Positions 53,619 to 62,369 of a DNA stretch of 64,000 bases are shown here, in pieces. The stretch's first letter is position 1. Each line of letters opens with the position of its first letter. The stretch spans positions 62,001 to 126,000 of the forward strand of contig NZ_JAQPCG010000006.1 of assembly GCF_028464145.1 (NCBI RefSeq), in the 5' to 3' direction. The translations under genes were made by a program, and so were the position numbers. Source of the stretch: Maribacter sp. PR1 (GTDB taxonomy: Bacteria > Bacteroidota > Bacteroidia > Flavobacteriales > Flavobacteriaceae). A model generated the notes under the pieces. It made no database searches. It was not told the DNA's origin and was given only the letters and a program-made list of their open reading frames with translations.

Positions 53619-53827
53619 TGAAAAGATTTATAATACTAACCTTCATGGCAATTTCTTATAGTAGCTGTGTGGTCCTAAAAGAATATGAAAAAGTGAATAT
53701 CAACGATCCCGATATGATTTTGGCGGACAAACCATGTGATAGAAATGTCACGACCATGCATTCCTACAGAGAAGCGGCCGCAGGAGCAAATGGTGGAAAA
53801 ACAGGCGGTGGATGCGGCTGTAATTAA
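53615..53827 (+). CDS. DUF4266 small Gly/Cys-tailed lipoprotein
   Basis: A 70-aa lipoprotein: signal MMKRFIILTFMAISYSSC with the lipobox cysteine at residue 18, then VVLKEYEKVNINDPDMIL, a central Cys in ADKPCDRNVTTMHSYREA, and a glycine-rich tail GGKTGGGCGCN. The family DUF4266 is recognised by this size and tail. The start overlaps the apbE stop; the second Met (53618) is equally possible. Cysteines in the tail could bind metal, be a substrate of the neighbouring thioredoxin, or be a site of modification. None of this is shown. Confidence 0.88.
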   Translation: MMKRFIILTFMAISYSSCVVLKEYEKVNINDPDMILADKPCDRNVTTMHSYREAAAGANGGKTGGGCGCN

Positions 53828-53851
53828 TACTATCGAGACAATACCTTCTTT

Positions 53852-55162
53852 ATGACAATTATTAAAAACTATATTACCATTTTTTTAGGGCTTATGAGTT
53901 TTATCACATTTGCCCAGGAAAACAAGGATGATACCTCCTATAAAAAGCGCGTTTTGGAAGCTACAGAAGTAGATTTTCTAACCAGTTATTATTCCCAAAA
54001 TGGGGACAATGCCGCCGTCAGTGGCGGTATTGGAACTGAGAAATTAACGGATGCCACTGGAACTTTCGTAGTGGCCATCCCTTTGAATGAGGATGATGTA
54101 CTTACCATAGATGCAGGCGTTTCAGCTTATACCTCGGCATCCTCTAGTAATATAAATCCATTTGATGGTGGTCAGCGTGCAGACCCTTTTGTTGCCAGTT
54201 CTGGAGCATCGAGTTCGGATGTATGGGTAAATCTCACCGGGAACTATAGCCATAGCTCGGATGATAGAAATAATATCGTATCAGGAAAAATATCCGTATC
54301 CTCGGAATACGATTATTTCTCACTGGGATTCGGTGGAAGCTATTCCAGGCTTTTCAATGAAAAAAATACAGAGCTAAGTCTCAGTGCCAACGTTTACCTA
54401 GATTCTTGGAATACCATTTATCCATTTGAGCTTCGGGCTTTTGGAAATAACGGCATTGGTTTTTTTAGACCTACAGAAATAACAGGCAATGTAAATTATA
54501 ATCCTTCATTTACTGAGTTCGACAAAACGAATAGGAACTCTTATTCCCTAGGTCTAGGTTTTTCCCAGATACTACATAAAAACTTACAAGGTTCATTGGC
54601 TCTGGATTTTGTGAAACAACAAGGGTTGTTATCTACCCCTTTTCAACGGGTATATTTCAACGACGTTGCCGATTCCTTTATTGAAGATTTTCAATTGGCC
54701 GATGATATAGAACGACTGCCAAAAAGTAGGTTTAAAATGGCTATGGGTGGAAGATTGAATTGGTTTGTAAACGAATTAATTACAGTTCGTACCTTTTACC
54801 GTTATTATTTTGACGATTGGGGAATCAGTTCCCATACGGCGAGTATAGAAGTACCTGTTAAGATAACCGATAGATTTACCCTATACCCTTCTTATCGGTT
54901 TTATAATCAAACCGCTGCCGATTATTTTGCTACCTACGAAACCCATTTGTCCACCGAAGAATTTTATACATCGGATTATGATTTGTCCGAATATCAAGCC
55001 AATCAGCTGGGATTTGGAGTTTCCTACACGGATATTTTTACCAAAATGCATATTTGGGAATTCGGTCTAAAAAGTATCGACTTAAAATTCTATAAATATG
55101 ACCGGGACACTACTTTTAGTTCCAGCATAATTACGGCTGGATTTAAGTTTGTGATGGATTAA
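53852..55162 (+). CDS. DUF3570 outer-membrane beta-barrel protein
   Basis: A 436-aa protein with signal peptide MTIIKNYITIFLGLMSFITF-AQ and a run of amphipathic beta strands ending SSSIITAGFKFVMD. It fits a porin-like outer-membrane barrel of the DUF3570 family. DUF3570 and DUF4266 genes are usually neighbours. Residues 115-122 read SSGASSSD. The core SGAS fits the [S/T]GA[S/T] consensus of ApbE flavinylation sites, which is notable beside apbE but could be chance in a Ser-rich loop. It lies 24 bp after the DUF4266 gene and is convergent with the TolC gene across 18 bp with no visible terminator. Confidence 0.88.
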   Translation: MTIIKNYITIFLGLMSFITFAQENKDDTSYKKRVLEATEVDFLTSYYSQNGDNAAVSGGIGTEKLTDATGTFVVAIPLNEDDVLTIDAGVSAYTSASSSNINPFDGGQRADPFVASSGASSSDVWVNLTGNYSHSSDDRNNIVSGKISVSSEYDYFSLGFGGSYSRLFNEKNTELSLSANVYLDSWNTIYPFELRAFGNNGIGFFRPTEITGNVNYNPSFTEFDKTNRNSYSLGLGFSQILHKNLQGSLALDFVKQQGLLSTPFQRVYFNDVADSFIEDFQLADDIERLPKSRFKMAMGGRLNWFVNELITVRTFYRYYFDDWGISSHTASIEVPVKITDRFTLYPSYRFYNQTAADYFATYETHLSTEEFYTSDYDLSEYQANQLGFGVSYTDIFTKMHIWEFGLKSIDLKFYKYDRDTTFSSSIITAGFKFVMD

Positions 55163-55180
55163 AGACCTCTTTAAACATTA

Positions 55181-56488
55181 TTAAATGACCAAATTTCCCG
55201 CCAATTGCTTAAGTATTATTTCGGACACCTTGGCTTGAAACTTGGCATTACTAAATCGGACCTTGGCGTTAATATAATTTAATTGAGCTGTTCTAAATTC
55301 TATAGTGGGTATAATACCTATTCTATATTTTTCAACGGTAATATCCAAGTTCTCCTTGGCAATCGATTCATTATTACCTTCCAATTCGATTAGGCTGATA
55401 TTGGTCAAATAGGTTTGGTAGGTTGTTCCGAGCATTGCCAATAGTTCTTGTTTTTGTTGTGCAATGGCCACCTCCGAATTTTCTATCTCCAACTTTCCAA
55501 TCTTCTCGTTTCTATTTTGATTTAATCCATCGAATAAATTTAAAGTAGCCCCAAATCCATAATTAAATCCTCTTGAATACGAGGAAGTAGTGAACCCCAA
55601 ACTTGATTCTGATTGGCTAAAATTATAACCTGTTGTGGCAAAAATGGTGGGAAATCTTGCTGCCTTGATCTGTTTTAATTCGAGTTCCGAAATTCGTTTG
55701 TTAATTTCAGACACCAATAACTGAGGGTTTTGACTAACAACCATGGATTGCAGGTTGTCCAACAATAAGGTTTCATCTACAAAAATTTCAGGCGCCACGT
55801 CAAAATCAATTTGCAAATCCCGAGCTAGTTGTCGGTTCAATTCAATTTTCGTGTTTACATAAAGTTCCTTTTGGCGTTGCATCAACGTTTCGTCCGTGTT
55901 CAAATCAACTTTAGCGTTCAAAACTTCCAATTTAGAGGCTTTTCCTATTGTAAATCTATTTTGGGCCAATTCTACGCGCTGTTTTGAAATTAGAATTGTA
56001 CTATCCAATGCGGACAATTGTTGCTTCTGCTGTACCAGGTCGTAGTAGGTAATCATTACTTCACCCACTGTGGTAAGAATTACTTGTTTCAACTCCGCAT
56101 CTCCCAACTTTTGGTTTTCCTTTAATTGCTCATAGTTCGCAAACATCCGTAAACCATCAAACAAAGTCCAATCCAAGGCAACCCCATAATTAAGACTGTT
56201 ATTTATAGCATTGTTACGTTCCTGTACCGTACCATCCAAACGTGTTTGGGAAAGGTAGAGGGTCCTATTGTTATCCGTTATACTTGCCTCCAGGGAAGGT
56301 AACATACCCGCATAACCCGGACTTATACCGTATTCATCTATTTTTAAATTGTTAGAAGCTGTAATGATCTGGAAATTATTTTCCAACGCCTGTTTAACGG
56401 TATTGTCTATCGTTAAAACTTCCTGACAGAAAATAAGTGCGACGTTGAAAACAAGAAGAGAAAAGATAATCGGGGTTCGGTTTGGCAT
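55181..56488 (-). CDS. TolC-family outer-membrane efflux protein
   Basis: Outer-membrane channel of a tripartite pump. 435 aa with signal peptide MPNRTPIIFSLLVFNVALIF-CQ. Two OEP repeats: LTIDNTVKQALENNFQIITA in the first half and QKQELLAMLGTTYQTYLTNI in the second, with RFTIGKASKLEVLNAKVDL and KYRIGIIPTIEFRTAQLNYI as the paired helices. It is the last gene of the adaptor-RND-TolC operon, 1 bp after the RND gene. Confidence 0.94.
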   Translation of the reverse strand: MPNRTPIIFSLLVFNVALIFCQEVLTIDNTVKQALENNFQIITASNNLKIDEYGISPGYAGMLPSLEASITDNNRTLYLSQTRLDGTVQERNNAINNSLNYGVALDWTLFDGLRMFANYEQLKENQKLGDAELKQVILTTVGEVMITYYDLVQQKQQLSALDSTILISKQRVELAQNRFTIGKASKLEVLNAKVDLNTDETLMQRQKELYVNTKIELNRQLARDLQIDFDVAPEIFVDETLLLDNLQSMVVSQNPQLLVSEINKRISELELKQIKAARFPTIFATTGYNFSQSESSLGFTTSSYSRGFNYGFGATLNLFDGLNQNRNEKIGKLEIENSEVAIAQQKQELLAMLGTTYQTYLTNISLIELEGNNESIAKENLDITVEKYRIGIIPTIEFRTAQLNYINAKVRFSNAKFQAKVSEIILKQLAGNLVI

Positions 56489-56489
56489 T

Positions 56490-59400
56490 TTAATAACTTT
56501 CTAAAACTTTAAACTCAGGTCTTTCCACCTTCTCCCTTGACCATAAATAGTATAGGGCAGGAATAATGAAAAGAGTTAAAATCAATGAAAACATGGTACC
56601 TCCAATAATAACTACACCCATGCCTATTCTGCTCGTTGAGGCCGCTCCAAGCGACAAGGCTATGGGTAAAGCACCCAAAGCAATGGTTAAACTTGTCATT
56701 AATATAGGTCGTAACCTCGATTCCGATGCCTTGAAAATTGCCTTATGCTTGGACATACCTTGTTCCCTGAGCTGATTGGCAAATTCAACGATCAATATGC
56801 CATTCTTGGTAACCAGACCAATTAACATAATGGTACCAATCTGACTGAATATATTCCAAGACTGACCAAACAACCATAGAGAGAACATAGCGCCCGCAAC
56901 TGCCATTGGAACGGTAAGAATAATTATGAATGGGTCAATAAAACTTTCGAACTGGGCGGCCAAAATCAAAAATATCAATAAAAGGGCAAGGCCAAATGCA
57001 AATAGGGTATTGGAGCTACTTTCCACAAAATCACGGGATTCTCCACCCAAATCTGTTGTAAATGTATCATCCAAAACTTTCGCCTTGATAGCTTCCATTG
57101 CATCGATACCGTCATTTATCGTTTTTCCAGGTGCAAGATTAGCCGAAACCGTAGCAGACATATATCTATTGTTATGATACAATTGGGGAGGACTACTATG
57201 CTCCACAGTTTCTACCAAATTGTCTAACTGAATCAGGAGGCCATCATTATTTTTAACGAATATGGACGTTAAATCCATTGGTGCATCCCTATCTTTTTTA
57301 TCAAACTGACCAATTACTTGGTATTGTTTGCCGTTCATCAAAAAATAACCAAATCTTTGACCACTGAGGGATAGCTGTAATGTTTGGGCTACGTCAAGAA
57401 CGGAAACACCTAAGCTTTCCGCTTTTTCCCTATTTATGTTTACATAAATTTCCGGTTTATCGAATTTTAGGTTTACATCCACAAAGGAGAATGTTTCGTC
57501 CTTCTCTGCTTCAGCCATAAATTTAGGAATGCTCTCCTTTAACTTATCAAAATTCTGTGCCTGGATAATAAACTGAATCGGAGGTCCCCCCCTTCTATTG
57601 ACGGAAATCGTGGGCCTTTCCGAAACATTGGATTTTCCACCAACATAGGCCTTTGCCCATCTCCCCAAATTCTGGGCAATTTCATGTTGACTACGTTCCC
57701 TTTCACTTGGTTCCACCAAGGCTACATTTGCCCTTCCACTATTCACGGAGGAAGAACCAAAACCGGGAGAAGTAAGTACCAAGCTCACCTTTTTTTCGGG
57801 TATGGAATCATTGATCAATTCGGTTATATCTGTCATTAAACGGTTCATGTACTCATAGGAAGAACCTTCCGGAGCAGTTACGTTTAAACGCACAAAACTT
57901 CGGTCGTCGTAAGGAGCAGTTTCCTTTGGCAATAGGGTATAAAACAAAGCAATAAGGCCTAAACAACCAATTAAAATTGGAAAACTTAGCCATTTCCTTC
58001 CCATAAAACTTCTTAAGGATTCTGCATAGGCCTCATTCATTTTTAGGAAATATTTCTCCGTAAAATGATAAAACTTAGATTGTTTTTGCTTCCCGGGTTT
58101 TATAAGGTAAGCGTTCAACATAGGCGTTAACGAAAGAGATACAAAAGCCGAGACCAAAACGGCCGCGCCCAAAACCACACCGAATTCACGGAATAACCTG
58201 CCTACAAAACCTTCCAAAAAGATGACAGGAAGAAATACAGCTGCCAAAGTAATGGAGATAGATATTACCGCGAAGAATATCTCATTGGAGCCTTTAATTG
58301 CGGCCTCAATGGGACTCATACCCTCCTCCACCTTTTTATAAATATTTTCAGTAACTACAATACCATCATCTACGACAAGTCCCGTGGCCAAAACAATCGC
58401 TAATAAGGTGAGAACGTTAATTGAAAATCCAAACAACCACATAATAAAGAACGTTGCAATCAAGGAAACAGGAATGTCAATCAGAGGTCTTAGTGCCATG
58501 GACCAATTTCTAAAGAAAAGATAAATAACAAGGATAACCAGTACGATTGAAATGAGGAGGGTCTCCCCAACCTCAGTGACAGCACGTTTTACGAAAACCG
58601 TGTCGTCTATAACAACATTAAGTTTGAAGCCTTCCGGAAGGTCCCTTTTTAGCTTTTCATATTCCCTGTAGAATGCATCGGCGATTTCAAGGTAATTGGT
58701 ACCTGGTTGCGGTATAACCGCCGTAGCGACCATTGGCTGACCGGAATCGCTCATCTTGGTCTCCATATTTTCACCTTCGAGCGAAGCATTACCAATATCA
58801 TTTAGGCGAACTAGCTTTTCACCGTCGGCCATGATGATAATATTATTGAATTGCTCTTCCGTTTGTAGGTTACCTATAGTTTTAACCGCTAACTCCGTAT
58901 TATCACCTGTCAGTTTTCCCGAGGGTAATTCCACGTTTTGAGCCAAAAGTGCAGTACGGACATCGGCCACTGTAAGGCTATAAGAAGCCAATTTTAGCGG
59001 GTCTATCCACAAACGCATGGCGTATCTTCGCTGTCCCCAAATTTGAACACTACTTACACCCGGAATGGTTTCTATTCGAGGGGTAATTACATTTTCAGCA
59101 TAATCAGAAAGCTCAAGGATATTCTTGTCATCACTTTGAACGGTCATGGACAAAATTCTTTGTGCATCCGCATCGGATTTTGATACTACGGGCGGAGCAT
59201 CAAGATCATCCGGTAGACTTCGTACTGCTTGTGAAACCTTATCCCTCACGTCATTCGCGGCATCCTCTAAATTTTTATCAAGATTAAACTCGATACTTAT
59301 GGAGCTTGAACCCTGCACACTCGACGAGGTAATATTTCTAATACCGTCAATAGAGTTGATGGCTTTCTCCAAAGGCTCGGTTATCTGTGATTCGATTATA

Positions 59401-59570
59401 TCTGCATTCGCACCGGAGTAACTGGTCCTTACGGAGACTTGTGCCGGGTCAATAGATGGGAACTCTCTGATTCCCAGATAAGTGTACCCAATTACACCAA
59501 ACAATACAATAGTTACATTCATAACTATAGTAAGTACCGGCCGTTTTATGCTTAAAGTTGATAAATTCAT
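56490..59570 (-). CDS. AcrB/HAE1-type RND efflux permease
   Basis: Proton-driven drug or lipophile exporter of 1026 aa, the normal length for HAE1-type RND proteins, with 12 membrane segments and two large periplasmic loops. Motifs: GYTYLGIREFPSIDPAQVSV, SGANADIIESQITEPLEKAI, the TM4 block ATGLVVDDGIVVTENIYKKV (with the paired Asp of proton relay), and the C-terminal GTIMLIGLVTKNGILIVEFA. Substrate unknown. It shares one base with the adaptor stop (TAATG) and precedes TolC by 1 bp. Confidence 0.95.
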   Translation of the reverse strand: MNLSTLSIKRPVLTIVMNVTIVLFGVIGYTYLGIREFPSIDPAQVSVRTSYSGANADIIESQITEPLEKAINSIDGIRNITSSSVQGSSSISIEFNLDKNLEDAANDVRDKVSQAVRSLPDDLDAPPVVSKSDADAQRILSMTVQSDDKNILELSDYAENVITPRIETIPGVSSVQIWGQRRYAMRLWIDPLKLASYSLTVADVRTALLAQNVELPSGKLTGDNTELAVKTIGNLQTEEQFNNIIIMADGEKLVRLNDIGNASLEGENMETKMSDSGQPMVATAVIPQPGTNYLEIADAFYREYEKLKRDLPEGFKLNVVIDDTVFVKRAVTEVGETLLISIVLVILVIYLFFRNWSMALRPLIDIPVSLIATFFIMWLFGFSINVLTLLAIVLATGLVVDDGIVVTENIYKKVEEGMSPIEAAIKGSNEIFFAVISISITLAAVFLPVIFLEGFVGRLFREFGVVLGAAVLVSAFVSLSLTPMLNAYLIKPGKQKQSKFYHFTEKYFLKMNEAYAESLRSFMGRKWLSFPILIGCLGLIALFYTLLPKETAPYDDRSFVRLNVTAPEGSSYEYMNRLMTDITELINDSIPEKKVSLVLTSPGFGSSSVNSGRANVALVEPSERERSQHEIAQNLGRWAKAYVGGKSNVSERPTISVNRRGGPPIQFIIQAQNFDKLKESIPKFMAEAEKDETFSFVDVNLKFDKPEIYVNINREKAESLGVSVLDVAQTLQLSLSGQRFGYFLMNGKQYQVIGQFDKKDRDAPMDLTSIFVKNNDGLLIQLDNLVETVEHSSPPQLYHNNRYMSATVSANLAPGKTINDGIDAMEAIKAKVLDDTFTTDLGGESRDFVESSSNTLFAFGLALLLIFLILAAQFESFIDPFIIILTVPMAVAGAMFSLWLFGQSWNIFSQIGTIMLIGLVTKNGILIVEFANQLREQGMSKHKAIFKASESRLRPILMTSLTIALGALPIALSLGAASTSRIGMGVVIIGGTMFSLILTLFIIPALYYLWSREKVERPEFKVLESY

Positions 59571-60652
59571 TATTCAGCAGGTTTGTAGTTTGGTGATTCT
59601 TCAATTTCTATGGAAACAGGTGCTCCATTTTTTAAAGCCATAACCCCATAGGTCAAAACCGTATCACCAGCATTCAAACCTTTTAAAATACGAACTTCCG
59701 AACCCGTACGTGCTCCTATTTCAACATCGATTTCTTTAGCCTTTCCATTTTCGGCAACAAAGATTTTCTTGCCATTTTGAACAGGAATCAAAGCTTCCGA
59801 AGGAACCAACAAGGCATCGTTCACGGTCTGTAAAGGCAATACTACATTGGCGTATGCCCCAGGATATAGCGTACCGTCAGAATTATCTGCCACTGCTCTC
59901 ATTTTTAAGGTTCTCGTGGCAATCTCAACCTCAGGCTCTATGGCATATATAGTTGCCATATGTTCCTTGGAATTGTCCGACGTCCTAAAGCTAAGACTAG
60001 AACCCTTCTTTATTTGTGAAGCATATTTCTCAGGTATAGAAAAGGTTATTTTTAATTTATTAGTATTTACTAGTTTCGCGACAGGAGTTAATGGAGTTAT
60101 ATAGGTTCCTTCTGAAATGGAACGAAGGCCTATTGTTCCAGAAAACGGAGCCCTGACCATGGTTTTTGATAACTGGGCGGAAATTAGGGATGACTCTGCA
60201 CGTGCAGATTCAAAATCTGCACTGGCTATGTCATATTCCTCTTGGCTTATGGCTTGTTTATCCAGTAATAATTGGGCCCTTCTCTCATTTTCCGACGCTA
60301 ATTTTTGTGCAGTTTTTGCCTTGGAAAGTTGTGCCTGTAATTCAATATCGTCAACTTTAAAAAGTACTTGTCCTTTTGAAACGTTACTTCCCTCTTGAAA
60401 GTTTATACTTTGAACAATACCGGAAACCTCGCTTCTTATCTCAATTTGTTCATTGGCCTCCAATGTTCCAGAAAGGGAAATATTGTCATTAAATTTCCTT
60501 GGCTTTAAAACCACACCTCGAACTGAAGTAATTGAGGAAAGATTCGAAGCATTTACTGACTTACCTATTTTTGAATTCGTGTTGATTCGGTATATGACTA
60601 AGCCGCCAACGCCAACAATAAGTAGACCATATATTAAATATTTTATTTTCAT
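59570..60652 (-). CDS. RND efflux periplasmic adaptor (AcrA/MexA type)
   Basis: Membrane-fusion protein of 360 aa. A single N-terminal hydrophobic segment (IKYLIYGLLIVGVGGLVIY) anchors or exports it. Lipoyl halves: IRSEVSGIVQSINFQEGSNV and RAPFSGTIGLRSISEGTYIT, with the alpha hairpin AKTAQKLASENERRAQLLLD between them. The beta barrel reads KITFSIPEKYASQIKKGS. It is the first gene of the three-gene pump operon and is preceded by a -7 box at 60694-60687. Confidence 0.94.
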   Translation of the reverse strand: MKIKYLIYGLLIVGVGGLVIYRINTNSKIGKSVNASNLSSITSVRGVVLKPRKFNDNISLSGTLEANEQIEIRSEVSGIVQSINFQEGSNVSKGQVLFKVDDIELQAQLSKAKTAQKLASENERRAQLLLDKQAISQEEYDIASADFESARAESSLISAQLSKTMVRAPFSGTIGLRSISEGTYITPLTPVAKLVNTNKLKITFSIPEKYASQIKKGSSLSFRTSDNSKEHMATIYAIEPEVEIATRTLKMRAVADNSDGTLYPGAYANVVLPLQTVNDALLVPSEALIPVQNGKKIFVAENGKAKEIDVEIGARTGSEVRILKGLNAGDTVLTYGVMALKNGAPVSIEIEESPNYKPAE

Positions 60653-60686
60653 AGGTAAAGATGGTAGTTTGTTATTTCTGGTCTCC

Positions 60687-60694
60687 CAAAGCTA
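60687..60694 (-). promoter_or_regulatory. -7 promoter element of the AcrAB-TolC-type operon
   Basis: TAGCTTTG on the minus strand matches TAnnTTTG, 34 nt before the adaptor ATG at 60652. No clear -33 TTG, and no repressor gene beside the operon. Confidence 0.45.
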
Positions 60695-60885
60695 GATCTA
60701 AAACCGTTTTTTTAAAAAAAGTTGTGCTTTATTTAACATGCCTTAACATAAGTACTTGGAAAAAGCAAAATCTAAGACCTTTAATTTTCTTGAATTGGTA
60801 TTATTCTTTCTCCCTATAATTGAATTTCAATTCGTGAACTTGCTTTATGAATTTCGCTGATTTGGAGTGGAAAAAAATTGGAAAT

Positions 60886-60918
60886 AAAAAACCCGTAACA
60901 TTTGTTACGGGTTTTTTT
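60886..60918 (-). terminator. Terminator of the tRNA-Ser gene
   Basis: AAAAACCCGTAACA, loop TT, TGTTACGGGTTTTT forms a long perfect stem just downstream (minus strand) of tRNA-Ser. It ends in a U-run on that strand, and an additional T7 on the other strand makes it look bidirectional. Confidence 0.85.
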
Positions 60919-60920
60919 CG

Positions 60921-61005
60921 CGGAGGAAGAGGGATTCGAACCCCCGGAGGTGTGACCCTCAACAGTTTTCAAGACTGCCGCATTCGACCACTCTGCCATT
61001 CCTCC
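60921..61005 (-). tRNA. tRNA-Ser (anticodon UGA)
   Basis: An 85-nt class II tRNA on the minus strand. Acceptor arms GGAGGAA / TTCCTCC pair, the D arm is GAGTGGTCGAATGC, the anticodon loop CTTGAAA contains TGA (reads UCA and, by wobble, other UCN codons), the variable arm is long (TTGAGGGTCACACCTC), and the T arm holds GGTTCGAATCC. The discriminator is G and no CCA is encoded. A perfect -7 box precedes it and an intrinsic terminator follows. Confidence 0.95.
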
Positions 61006-61015
61006 TAAGCGGGTG

Positions 61016-61023
61016 CAAATATA
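61016..61023 (-). promoter_or_regulatory. -7 promoter element of tRNA-Ser
   Basis: TATATTTGCACC on the minus strand is a perfect TAnnTTTG box, 10 nt before the first base of the tRNA (61005). Confidence 0.55.
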
Positions 61024-61152
61024 GAAAGCTTTTTCTATCTTTTAAAAACTTTTCTATTATAATTGCTAAAGTATTTTCATAGTCCAATGATAATTCATGC
61101 TCTATTAATATCCATGATGGCCATGTTATATGTATTTTCGCAGACTGCCGAT

Positions 61153-61275
61153 GTGGAAAGCGTTTTGGTTGGTATTCTTATTCTATTCAAAAAACATCTG
61201 ATTATTTACCAGAGTACTAATCCTCAATAATTACAAGGCCAACGCATGTTGGGAGGTTACTTAAGTGGTCACTAT
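61153..61275 (+). pseudogene. Decayed start of a GT2 glycosyltransferase gene
   Basis: GTGGAAAGCGTTTTGGTTGG followed by TATTCTTATTCTATTC at 61153 aligns with the first codons of the intact glycosyltransferase at 62694 (ATGGAAAGTGCCTTGGTTAG, then CATTCTTATACCCTTT). Matches continue through AAAAACA..CTGA.TATTTA, TCAATAATTA and GGGAGGTTA. After about 120 bp the likeness is lost. Small indels and a stop remove any frame. The rest of the 377-bp gap (61006-61382) shows no gene. Confidence 0.7.
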
Positions 61276-61382
61276 ATCACGAAAAGGTATTATCCAGATT
61301 TATAAAAGGCCTTTTTATGCTATAACTTGACTATGCATTTCAAAAACCTTTAGAAGAAAAAATAAACAAATTATTGGACAGG

Positions 61383-62369
61383 TCAGTTTGCTTTTATCCT
61401 ATAGGTAATTCCTCTATTTGTAATGACCGTTGCAGCCACATTTAGGGTAACTATGGCACTATCGCATAAATGGCTATTATCGATAAATTCCATACTACAA
61501 AGCGAGGGCCGAGCAGAACCACTACCGTCCATAAACTTACCTAAGAGTACATCTGTAGCAAGGCCCGTGTTCAAAGGGGAGTACTCAGGTGCCAAAGGAA
61601 AAACGGTCGTTGCCCCATTGGCCGAAAAAGTAACATTACCGGTTATTTCATCGTAATTAATAACATAAGGCACACTACCCGAAACGAAACTACCCAAATT
61701 AATAGTAAATGAATCCGGTAATCCAGTAGTGCCATTGATGACATCTACTCGGAGACCTATATTATTACCAGAGATGTGGTATACCCTTAAGTTACCACCT
61801 GTAATTATATCTGCCGTACTTTCCTGATCTTCGTATTCAAAAGACACCGTGAAACTCGTAAAATCGAAGATGCCACCGGTATTGGGAATGTTAATATCAA
61901 AACCTGTGGAACCACCAGATCCCGATGGAAAATAAGTACCACAACCCGTTTGCGCTGCTGATGGATTAATCGATGTAGCATTAGGTCCAACAGTTGCTAA
62001 GGTTAGGTCCGGATCGTCAAAATCAAATCTCGAAACAATATTATTTGGAGAACCGTCATCACAAACTTGATAAGTAAAACTATCCGTCCCTACAAATCCA
62101 TTGTTTGGTGTGTATGTAAGTCCACCATTAGCCAGTAGGGATAAGCTACCCGAGCCGGGGCCGCTTAAAGGAGTTGTTCTCACCTGCAACGTTGTACCTG
62201 CGTTAGCATCCGTGTCGTTGAACAATACACCATTTAGACCGTTCACTACCCTGGGGGTTTGAAAACCTATGTTATAGACATCATCAATGGCAACGGGGGG
62301 CACTTTTTGTGCCACAACTGTCATTGCAGCAAAAAGTATTAGAACCACAAATAATTGATTATTGCCCAT
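61383..62369 (-). CDS. Secreted cadherin-like protein with a domain inserted in the last strands
   Basis: A 328-aa exported protein (signal MGNNQLFVVLILFAAMTVVA-QK). Residues 25-110 form a cadherin-like/Ig-like repeat with the calcium-type motifs AIDDVYNIG, GVLFNDTDANAGTTL, LTYTPNNGFVGTDSFTYQVC and DDGSPNN. The repeat normally ends with ...LCDTATVTLTV; here the ending HLCDSAIVTLNV appears only at 299-311. The roughly 189 residues between (111-299) look like a concanavalin/LamG-type beta sandwich (FDFTSFTVSFEYEDQES, YVINYDEITGNVTFSANG). The C-terminus TNRGITYRIKAN lacks a recognisable type IX sorting domain. Role unknown; adhesion or glycan binding at the surface is plausible. Confidence 0.8.
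   Translation of the reverse strand: MGNNQLFVVLILFAAMTVVAQKVPPVAIDDVYNIGFQTPRVVNGLNGVLFNDTDANAGTTLQVRTTPLSGPGSGSLSLLANGGLTYTPNNGFVGTDSFTYQVCDDGSPNNIVSRFDFDDPDLTLATVGPNATSINPSAAQTGCGTYFPSGSGGSTGFDINIPNTGGIFDFTSFTVSFEYEDQESTADIITGGNLRVYHISGNNIGLRVDVINGTTGLPDSFTINLGSFVSGSVPYVINYDEITGNVTFSANGATTVFPLAPEYSPLNTGLATDVLLGKFMDGSGSARPSLCSMEFIDNSHLCDSAIVTLNVAATVITNRGITYRIKAN

Noticed and set aside
60814-60999. 61-aa ORF on the minus strand starting MAEWSNAAVLKTVEGH
   Set aside because: It is a translation of the tRNA-Ser gene and its terminator.
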